Shown: piece by piece, positions 22,770 to 29,119 of the stretch
Position numbering within the stretch: position 1 is the first letter of the stretch
Layout: each line of letters opens with the position of its first letter
Source of the DNA: an uncultured Ruminococcus sp.
Lineage (GTDB): Bacteria; Bacillota; Clostridia; Oscillospirales; Ruminococcaceae
NCBI GenBank assembly: GCA_945876155.1
Contig: CAMCMW010000001.1
Span: forward strand, 1-29,119
Direction: 5' to 3'
DNA: 29,119 bases
Notes under the pieces: model-generated
Told to the model about the DNA's origin: nothing
The model's database searches: none
Seen by the model: the letters and a program-made list of their open reading frames with translations, nothing else
Position numbers and translations under genes: made by a program

Positions 22770-23658
22770 GGTAAGGGACAAGGGGTTTGTAAGGACTATC
22801 GGCTGTGACAGCGGTGAGGTGCAGTCTGTGGCGGTACGGCTTTACGGTCAGGAGGAAGTCCTTTCCGGTACTGGTGATACCATTTTTTCTGCCGTTGAAA
22901 ATGCCGAAACTACTCAGGGGAAAACTCTGTTTACCGGTCACCTTGAACTGCTTGTGCTGAACCCGGCAGAAATAAAGGACAAGCTTTCGGTCATGATAAA
23001 AAACAACCGCATTTCCCCCTCCTGTTCGCTTATTATCACTACCGGAAGTGCCGCAGACACGGTAAAAAACTATGAAGAGGAGGAGCTTTCGGACATTCTT
23101 GACAGCAGTAGCCGCAAGGGAAAAATCGTCACCAGAAACATCAGCGCAGTTCTGAACGACCTTCTGGAAGATGACGCCATGGCAGCAGTACCCGTTCTGG
23201 ACGGCAAAAATCTCACAATGGGAGTTGTGGGCTATGACTCGGTTATCGGGGTACTGTCCGAAGAGGAGTCGGAGGGACTCAGCTGGCTTACCGGTTCTCA
23301 GCGTGACATTTATCTCCCTGTGAATGTAAACGGAAAAACAGCAAGCTTTCATGTACGCAAAAGCAGTACAAGGCTCACTGCACAGTCTGACGGTGACAAA
23401 ATCAGAATCACCACGGAAATAAAAATAAACGGCAGCTGCATTGAGGAAAACATCAGTGAAAACGAGTCCTCAAAGGCAGCTGCGGAAAAGATATCCGGTC
23501 TCTGCTCAAAAGCTATTTCCAAAACCGTCACCGGCATGAACGCCGACGTTCTGGGCATTGAAAAGTGTATCCGGTCGGAAAATATAGCGTCCGGCGAGAC
23601 CTGGAAAGAAATCATACCCAGACTGGAATTTTATTACAGCATCAAAATCGCCTCATAA
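22705..23658 (+). CDS. gerC: Spore germination receptor subunit C, GerC-type lipoprotein
   Basis: This 317-residue lipoprotein has signal MRKKLALTAVMLLLCGC, with the lipobox LCGC placing the lipidated Cys at 17. The GerC family features are an N-terminal region beginning VRDKGFVRTIGCD, where most members have Glu/Asp-Ile-x-x-x-x-x-Ala-x-Ala-x-Gly-x-Asp, then a FTGHLELLVLN-type stretch and a C-terminal domain. The protein is slightly shorter than the usual 370. AAGGAG precedes the ATG, which lies inside gerB with a 65-bp overlap. A terminator shared with the converging pectate lyase gene follows. Confidence 0.92.
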   Translation: MRKKLALTAVMLLLCGCSHKTEVRDKGFVRTIGCDSGEVQSVAVRLYGQEEVLSGTGDTIFSAVENAETTQGKTLFTGHLELLVLNPAEIKDKLSVMIKNNRISPSCSLIITTGSAADTVKNYEEEELSDILDSSSRKGKIVTRNISAVLNDLLEDDAMAAVPVLDGKNLTMGVVGYDSVIGVLSEEESEGLSWLTGSQRDIYLPVNVNGKTASFHVRKSSTRLTAQSDGDKIRITTEIKINGSCIEENISENESSKAAAEKISGLCSKAISKTVTGMNADVLGIEKCIRSENIASGETWKEIIPRLEFYYSIKIAS

Positions 23659-23688
23659 AAAAAGCGCCCCTTGTGGAGCGCTTTATTA
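23658..23688. terminator. Bidirectional terminator between gerC and the pectate lyase gene
   Basis: AAAGCGC (23661-23667) pairs with GCGCTTT (23678-23684). A-rich sequence on the left and TTATTATT on the right suit both converging genes. Confidence 0.8.
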
Positions 23689-23689
23689 T

Positions 23690-26600
23690 TTACTGAGCAG
23701 TTTTTCCGAGATCTGATAATGATACCATCATTGCAACGTAGTTGAGAATAATTGAACTGTCAGATGTATCAATTACGTTATCTCTTACGCAGTCGGAATT
23801 AGCTTTCTGTTCTGTTGTAAGAGGATTTGCCTCAGTATTCAGCAGATACATATTGATTGCTACAACGTCTGCTACGTCAACTGTACCGTCTAAGTTTACG
23901 TCGCCGTACTTTTCACCGTCAGGAATATTTTCTGTAATCGGTTCTGTTGTAACAACTGTTGTTTCTGGTGTTGATACAGATGTTGTGCCTACTGTTGAAA
24001 CTGTTGTTGTAGTAACTGTAGATACTGGTGCTGTAGCAGTAGTTGTTACAACTTCGCCTGTTCCGTCAGCGTATGACATATAGAACAGATTTGCAGTATC
24101 AGCCTTTGCTACTGTATGTGCGCCGGCACTGAGGTCAACTGTGATAATGCCGTCACCGTTTGATGTGTACTTTGTACCGTCAACCTTAATAGTTGCAGCC
24201 GGTTCAACAAATACGAGAGTAAGCTTACCAGCAGCAGCTGCTGTAAATGTAATGCTTGTAGAAGATTCCATCTTGAGGCACTGTGTAAGTGTAAGACCGT
24301 TGTAGTTTACTGTACCCTTGCCTGTTGAAAGATTACCTACGATTGTGTAGTATGTGCTTTCACTGCCGTTGAGTGTGAAGTTGTGAACGTGATTTCCGGC
24401 AACAGGAGTAACGGCTGTTTCAGATGTGCTTGCTGTTGTGTTAACTGTTGTCTTTACTGTTGTTTCAGTAGGTCTGATTACTGTTGTTGTAACAGCAGTT
24501 GTTGTCGGAGGAACAACCGGACCTGAGCTTGTGAAGTGGTAACCCATTGATGCGTATGTACCTGTTGTTTCTGCAAAACCGGATGTGTTGATGCTGCCGT
24601 CTGCATTTCTCCATGCTGTGTGGAAGTCAGTACCCATTGCAGGAACGCTGAGAGTAATGAAGTCTGATACAGCAGGTGTTATGTTTGTACCAATCTTGTC
24701 ACCGTTATCAATAGCGGTTCTGTCTGAAACCATGTAGTACTTGCTGTTGTAATAGATTGAGTTCTGGATTGTACCAACAAACTTATCGTTTGTAATCTTG
24801 ACACCAGGTGCTGCTCCAAGTGAAGACTGCATGTCAGTATTGATGTAGGACATGATATTTGTGAAGTCACAGCCATCGTCTGTACAGCGATAGCATGAAA
24901 TATTTGGCTTGCCGTTTGCGCCTACGCCGTTGTTGTATGATGTACAGTCTGTAAGACTTTCAAGCTTCGGGTTGTTGTTGTCTGTGAAACCGCAGTTTAA
25001 GTTTTCAAATGCAAGACAGTTCTTTACAATATGACCTGTACCAACGCCTGAACCGCCCAGCTTAAAGCCGTTACCGTCGCAGTCGCCGTAGCCTCTGCCG
25101 TCTTCAGTAAAGCCGTTTCTGAATGCAACGCAGTTCTGGATTGTTACAACGCCGATAGGACCAGTTGCTTCTTTTGCAAAGAGATCCCAGCCGTCGTCTG
25201 AGTTGTTGTATGCCATACAGCCGTCAAATACGTTACCCTCACCGCAGGTAAGCTTTGCAGCAAAACCGTCGGCATTTTCCATTGTAGCCTCATCGCAGTT
25301 GTTCTTTGATGTACAGTTGAGGACAAGGTTGTTTGTCGGCCACTCTGCAACTGTTGCAGCGTTTGTGTTGTAACGTGAAATCTGAAGTCCGGTATCTTCG
25401 TTGTCGTTGAATACCATCATTTCAATCTTGTTGTTGTTACCTGAAAGGAGCATACCGTTATCGCCGGCATTTGTAATCTCAAAGCCGTAGAAGTGCCAGT
25501 AATCACCGTCAAGAACAAAACCTCTTGCAGAACCTGAAACTGCCTGACCTGTGAAGTCAAACTTTACTGTTTCGCCCGGATAAGCCATAATTGTCTTGAA
25601 GTTTCCGGCAGAACCGCTGTTGCTCTCCTCAATGAGGATTGTTTCTGTGTAGTTGTATGTACCGCCCAGCAGGTAGATAGTGCCGCCAGCCTTAACCTGT
25701 GCAATCGCACTCAGTACATCAATCGGGTCTTCCTTTGTACCCTTGCCTGATGATGTAGCTGTTGGTGAGCAGTAAATAGCGTCTGCTGAAATAGTAATCT
25801 GTGTTGTTGTCTTTGTTGTAGATGATGTTGAAACTGTTGTAGCCTTCGTTGTTACAGTTGTAGTAGCCGCTGTTGTTGTCGGATTGTCCGGCTGTGTCGG
25901 GTCAGTATTTCCGCCCTCTGAGAAGCCGCTGCCGATTGCTACGATAGAATCGTCATAAGATACAAGTGCTGCCTTGAGTGCTTCGTTTACTGCATAGCTT
26001 TCATCGTCAACGCTGTTGTCGAATGTCCACTGGAAGTCACCGCCGTCAATACGTCCAGCCTCAGCCATAACGATTGAAGGAACATCAGCCGCAGCGTCAG
26101 CAGTATAGCTGTACATAACTGAACTGTCTGTATCAAAGTTGTTGTATGTATTTCCGCCACTCTTTGATTTTACGGTTGACGGAACCTTTTCATCTCTTGA
26201 TGATGCAACATAAGCATCAAAGTCTGTGTTGTTTTCAGCATATGAAACAAATGCCTCTGCGCCGGTAATAGTGTTGCCATATGCCTTAATAGTTCCGCCT
26301 GCTTCTCCTGAGAGTACAAGACCGCCCTCTGAACCCTGTTCTGAAGTAAGCATAGGATATTTACAGTTTCTGAAGTTGTTGTTTTCAACAAAAACAGAAG
26401 AGCCTGTTGTTGAACCGATTCCATACTTTGCATTGCCGTCATAATAGTTGTTGTAAACATGAACTGTTGCTACTCTTACTCTCGGGTGACGTGAATCTGA
26501 ATGGTCATACCAGTTGTGGTGATATGTGATGTAATTTGAAGTATCACTTGAATTTGCACCCTGTAAATTACACTTTCCGTTATCCCAGAAATGGTTGTAG

Positions 26601-27556
26601 GAGTGTGTGACATACTGTGATTTCTTTGTATCAAGAGCGCCGTCGCCCTTTACCTGGTCAGCGTCTGTACCTGCATCACCGTAGAAGAAGTCGCAGTTAT
26701 GTACCCAGCAGTGGTCATTGCCCTGCTGGAGACCGCAGTCGTCGCCTTCCTCACTATTGCAGTTCATGAAACCGATGTTTCTTACTTCAACGTTTGAACA
26801 GTTTTTCATAACAAGTCCGAAACCGTTGAAAGTTGTATCGTTGCCGACGCCCTCAATTGTCATGCCTGCTGTTACTGTGTCAAGCATAAGGTCGCCCTTC
26901 GGCATATCGGCAGGATCTTCAATATTACCGATAAATCTGATTGCGATAGGTCTTGATTCCTTGCCCTTTTTGTAGCCTGTGATGATGTTCTGAACGCCTG
27001 TCAGTGTTTCAGCGCCCTTGCCTGTTGCATCAATATCGCAGGTAATGGTGTCCTTGTTATCATTTGTAACGTAAAGAACGATTGCGTTTGATTTAAGTGT
27101 ACCGTCCTCGTTGTATGCACCGGAAGAAGTACCGTTTACAAAGCCGAAACCGGATCTGTCATGAGCCTGGACAGTCATTGAACCGGATTCAATAGCCTTT
27201 GAGGTATCCTCCTTGCCGCCTGATGTAGGTACTACTTTCATAACGTACTTGCCAGCTTTAAGACCTAAAGCGTCAGCTCTGAAATAGCTGCTGTACTGTC
27301 TGATAAGCATTGAGTCAAGCTGTGTATAGCTGCCTCCCTCAGGCTTGATATACACGTTGTAGCCGTCAGCACCGCTGATTGCGTCCCATGTTACATAAGC
27401 GGATTCTCTGAGAACCGTTGCTGATGTAGGAACAGAAACAGCTGCTGATACAATTCCCGATCTAAGATATGAATAGTTTGCTGTTGTACCCGACATTACT
27501 CCGCCTGCCGCAATTGCCGCAGCAAGGAAGCAAGTCACGATTTTTTTAAACTTCAT
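23690..27556 (-). CDS. Cellulosomal pectate lyase: PL1 + PL9 + CBM77-like + dockerin
   Basis: The product is 1288 residues from the chosen start. A signal peptide (about 1-38) is followed by an FN3-like module (about 40-130) and a PL1 pectate lyase (about 133-500) with DGALDTKKS and the RHPRVR arginine motif (356-361). After a Thr-rich linker comes a PL9 lyase (about 590-985) with NADGFAAKLT, whose Lys768 fits the catalytic base, and DDGWDLF. A CBM77-like module (about 1057-1163) and a dockerin (about 1211-1283) complete it. PL1 and PL9 cut homogalacturonan by beta-elimination with Ca2+. The frame is open to 27637, but a TTGAAA-N17-TATAAT promoter (27602-27630) lies inside the extension. The ATG at 27556 follows GGGAG and begins a normal signal peptide. 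The dockerin closely matches that of the ScaC-like protein. Confidence 0.92.
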   Translation of the reverse strand: MKFKKIVTCFLAAAIAAGGVMSGTTANYSYLRSGIVSAAVSVPTSATVLRESAYVTWDAISGADGYNVYIKPEGGSYTQLDSMLIRQYSSYFRADALGLKAGKYVMKVVPTSGGKEDTSKAIESGSMTVQAHDRSGFGFVNGTSSGAYNEDGTLKSNAIVLYVTNDNKDTITCDIDATGKGAETLTGVQNIITGYKKGKESRPIAIRFIGNIEDPADMPKGDLMLDTVTAGMTIEGVGNDTTFNGFGLVMKNCSNVEVRNIGFMNCNSEEGDDCGLQQGNDHCWVHNCDFFYGDAGTDADQVKGDGALDTKKSQYVTHSYNHFWDNGKCNLQGANSSDTSNYITYHHNWYDHSDSRHPRVRVATVHVYNNYYDGNAKYGIGSTTGSSVFVENNNFRNCKYPMLTSEQGSEGGLVLSGEAGGTIKAYGNTITGAEAFVSYAENNTDFDAYVASSRDEKVPSTVKSKSGGNTYNNFDTDSSVMYSYTADAAADVPSIVMAEAGRIDGGDFQWTFDNSVDDESYAVNEALKAALVSYDDSIVAIGSGFSEGGNTDPTQPDNPTTTAATTTVTTKATTVSTSSTTKTTTQITISADAIYCSPTATSSGKGTKEDPIDVLSAIAQVKAGGTIYLLGGTYNYTETILIEESNSGSAGNFKTIMAYPGETVKFDFTGQAVSGSARGFVLDGDYWHFYGFEITNAGDNGMLLSGNNNKIEMMVFNDNEDTGLQISRYNTNAATVAEWPTNNLVLNCTSKNNCDEATMENADGFAAKLTCGEGNVFDGCMAYNNSDDGWDLFAKEATGPIGVVTIQNCVAFRNGFTEDGRGYGDCDGNGFKLGGSGVGTGHIVKNCLAFENLNCGFTDNNNPKLESLTDCTSYNNGVGANGKPNISCYRCTDDGCDFTNIMSYINTDMQSSLGAAPGVKITNDKFVGTIQNSIYYNSKYYMVSDRTAIDNGDKIGTNITPAVSDFITLSVPAMGTDFHTAWRNADGSINTSGFAETTGTYASMGYHFTSSGPVVPPTTTAVTTTVIRPTETTVKTTVNTTASTSETAVTPVAGNHVHNFTLNGSESTYYTIVGNLSTGKGTVNYNGLTLTQCLKMESSTSITFTAAAAGKLTLVFVEPAATIKVDGTKYTSNGDGIITVDLSAGAHTVAKADTANLFYMSYADGTGEVVTTTATAPVSTVTTTTVSTVGTTSVSTPETTVVTTEPITENIPDGEKYGDVNLDGTVDVADVVAINMYLLNTEANPLTTEQKANSDCVRDNVIDTSDSSIILNYVAMMVSLSDLGKTAQ

Positions 27557-27601
27557 AACCCTTATCTCCCATAAAAATAAATTTGGCATTAAACCAATTA
27601 T

Positions 27602-27630
27602 ATTATACGCCTCATTGTAAAATTTTTCAA
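27602..27630 (-). promoter_or_regulatory. Promoter of the pectate lyase gene
   Basis: On the minus strand TTGAAA (27625-27630), 17 bp, TATAAT (27602-27607). Predicted start near 27595, giving a leader of about 40 nt. Confidence 0.85.
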
Positions 27631-27673
27631 TTGGCAATACTACATAATTTTTTTACTAATTTATTGTAATATG

Positions 27674-29026
27674 TCACAATGTATTTGCCGTGCTTGTTTT
27701 CCATGACCCCTTGCGGTAAAATGCGTAGGCAATAAGCGTTGCAATTACCCAGCCGATAGGCCATGACATCCATACTCCGGTCGAACCAAATCTTGCGGAC
27801 AGTATAAAGGAAATCACAACTCGCAGAATAAGGTCGGCAAAAGTCGATGCCATAAACGCTTTCATGTTGCCGGCACCCCTCAGAAGACCGTCCAGCATAA
27901 TTTTGATTCCGACTGCGAAATAAAACGGTGAGGCAATTCTCAGAAACTCCATGCCGGTTTCAATAGCTGTGGCACTGCTGCCGTCCTCCATAAAAAGCAT
28001 AAGGGCAAAGCGGCAGAAAACAAAGTAAACTATAACAAAAGGCACTGCCACAACAAGGCTTATTTTTGCGCCGGCAGAACAGCCTGTTTTAACCCTGTCG
28101 TTCTTTCCGGCACCGATATTCTGTGCGGTATAGCTTGAAACAGCGTTCCCCACAGCCGCAAAGGACATTATGGCAAATGTATTAAGCTTGATAGCGGCGG
28201 AATATCCGGCAATGACCGACGAGCCGAAACCGTTGATGATACCCTGAATAAAGAGGTTGCCAACTGATACAAAGCTCTGCTGGAGTACGCTCGGGACAGT
28301 CACCACAATAATTCTTTTAAATATTGCATTGTCGAATATCTTTGGCTTTACATCATATACAAGCTTTGAAAGTCTTACAAAAAGAAGTATTACCGAAACA
28401 ACGGCGGCAATGCCCTGTGCGATAAAGGTCGCCCACGCCGCACCGGCAACTCCCCGGTCAAGTACGGCAACCAAAAGCAGGTCGAGGGCGATATTTCCCA
28501 GTGACGAGCCTATAAGCAGGTACATGGGGGTTTTTGCGTCACCAAGAGCCGTGTAAACGCCGGAAGAAATGTTGTAGAAAAACAGAAAAGGCAGTCCGTA
28601 GGTGTAGATGTTGAGGTAGAGCGCACCGTCCGCAAAAATATTATCCGGAGTATTGAGCAGTTTCAGCATAGGGTTGCAGAAAACCACTCCGAACACAAGC
28701 AGAAACAGGCTTACCACCGCTGACATCACAAAGGAAGTATTAACAGCCGTTTTCATATCAGTCATGCGCTTACTGCCGAAAAGCTGGGAAATAATTACCG
28801 ATGCACCTATATTGCACCCCATTGCAACAGCCATAAATATCATGGTTATAGGGTACGAAACGCCGATTGCGGCAAGGGCGTCCTCACCGGCAAAACGTCC
28901 GGCAATAATGCTGTCGGAAATATTGTAAAGCTGCTGGAACACAACGCTCCCCAGCAGCGGAAGAGTAAACATAAACAACACCTTTGAGGGTTTTCCTTTT
29001 GTAAGGTCGGTTATCAAAATTTTCAT
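27674..29026 (-). CDS. MATE-family efflux transporter
   Basis: This membrane protein is 450 residues from the ATG at 29026 and has about twelve hydrophobic helices. The MATE-family beginning is DLTKGKPSKVLFMFTLPLLGSVVFQQLYNISDSI (given in parts: DLTKGKPSKVL, LPLLGSVVFQQLYN, SDSIIAGRFAG). Later features are GASVIISQLFG and GAGNMKAFM. MATE proteins export drugs or metabolites using Na+ or H+. The start is uncertain: AAAGGA lies directly against the ATG with no spacing, an in-frame GTG exists at 29059, and a TTG three codons into the frame would be better spaced. A GGAGTGGA/TCCACTCC hairpin (29043-29062) and a MITE-like repeat lie upstream, so the promoter is outside or in the repeat. The substrate is unknown. 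Confidence 0.9.
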   Translation of the reverse strand: MKILITDLTKGKPSKVLFMFTLPLLGSVVFQQLYNISDSIIAGRFAGEDALAAIGVSYPITMIFMAVAMGCNIGASVIISQLFGSKRMTDMKTAVNTSFVMSAVVSLFLLVFGVVFCNPMLKLLNTPDNIFADGALYLNIYTYGLPFLFFYNISSGVYTALGDAKTPMYLLIGSSLGNIALDLLLVAVLDRGVAGAAWATFIAQGIAAVVSVILLFVRLSKLVYDVKPKIFDNAIFKRIIVVTVPSVLQQSFVSVGNLFIQGIINGFGSSVIAGYSAAIKLNTFAIMSFAAVGNAVSSYTAQNIGAGKNDRVKTGCSAGAKISLVVAVPFVIVYFVFCRFALMLFMEDGSSATAIETGMEFLRIASPFYFAVGIKIMLDGLLRGAGNMKAFMASTFADLILRVVISFILSARFGSTGVWMSWPIGWVIATLIAYAFYRKGSWKTSTANTL

Positions 29027-29042
29027 TCCTTTCAACAGAAAC

Positions 29043-29062
29043 GGAGTGGAAAACTCCACTCC
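29043..29062. other. Perfect hairpin upstream of the MATE gene
   Basis: GGAGTGGA (29043-29050) pairs with TCCACTCC (29055-29062) around a four-base loop, right beside the repeat that starts at 29066. It could be the terminator of an upstream minus-strand gene or a leader structure. Confidence 0.5.
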
Positions 29063-29065
29063 GGA

Positions 29066-29119
29066 TTAAGGAATCACTGATTAAATCACGCCTGTCGGCT
29101 TGGCACACATCTTGCTTGC
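29066..29119. repeat. MITE-like palindromic repeat, right copy (cut by the window end)
   Basis: TTAAGGAATCACTGATTAAATC opens this copy (TTAAGGAATCAC and TGATTAAATC in parts). GGCACACATCTTGCTTGC follows after a 14-base insertion. Apart from that insertion it matches the reverse complement of the end of the left copy (about 124-163), so the two copies face opposite ways. Confidence 0.75.

Noticed and set aside
22744..23352. Minus-strand open frame of 202 codons opposite gerC
   Set aside because: It is antisense to a recognisable GerC lipoprotein gene and has no family features.
27557..27637. N-terminal extension of the pectate lyase
   Set aside because: The extension contains the gene's own promoter, and only the ATG at 27556 gives a proper signal peptide and ribosome binding site.

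Overview
The window looks like a chromosomal segment of a Gram-positive, cellulosome-forming, probably spore-capable anaerobe of the Ruminococcus group (Oscillospiraceae). R. flavefaciens or a close relative is the best guess. The evidence is cohesin and dockerin modules with Thr/Pro-rich linkers, an X-dockerin scaffoldin next to a sortase-anchored single-cohesin protein in the order known from R. flavefaciens sca clusters, a GerA-type germination receptor, AGGAGG ribosome binding sites and many TTGACA-N17-TATAAT promoters. Species cannot be fixed from the sequence alone. Both ends of the window lie in copies of one palindromic MITE-like repeat, as expected if this is a draft contig that broke at repeats.

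Layout. 1-3.7 kb: left MITE-like copy, a YfhO-family membrane protein and a TatD-linked-type radical SAM protein. 3.8-8.1 kb: a membrane-anchored GH25 lysozyme on the minus strand. Diverging from it are a phosphoribosyltransferase-like protein, a DUF3783-type protein, an AGCS sodium:amino-acid symporter and a small membrane protein. 8.1-8.4 kb: an intergenic array of hairpins. 8.4-11.1 kb: a PAS/degenerate GGDEF/EAL protein with an unexpected beta-solenoid C-terminus. 11.3-14.9 kb: a CopZ-like metallochaperone, galE and galK on the minus strand, and a divergent TtcA-family PP-loop protein.

15.0-19.6 kb is the centrepiece: a minus-strand cluster of three structural cellulosome genes. They are an adaptor scaffoldin (cohesin + dockerin, ScaC-like), a central scaffoldin (a divergent N-terminal cohesin-like module, two nearly identical cohesins, a Val/Thr-rich repeat stalk and a C-terminal X-dockerin), and a cell-wall-anchored single-cohesin protein (ScaE-like). 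R. flavefaciens uses ScaA, ScaB and CttA between ScaC and ScaE, but here one protein occupies that place. Two tandem consensus promoters and a long A/T-rich leader precede the cluster. Hairpins followed by nearly the same leader sequence precede the second and third genes.

20.1-23.7 kb: a complete, overlapping gerA-gerB-gerC germinant receptor operon. 23.7-27.6 kb: a large dockerin-bearing pectate lyase (PL1 + PL9 + a CBM77-like module) whose dockerin closely matches that of the adaptor scaffoldin, so it is a likely client of the central scaffoldin. 27.7-29.0 kb: a MATE transporter. Two copies of a 135-bp structured repeat (11.57 and 20.10 kb, inverted) show compensatory changes in a stem.

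Together the window joins plant cell-wall attachment and degradation (cellulosome, pectate lyase), galactose use, cell-envelope functions (YfhO, GH25, MATE) and spore germination. No tRNA, rRNA, CRISPR array or transposase gene was seen.
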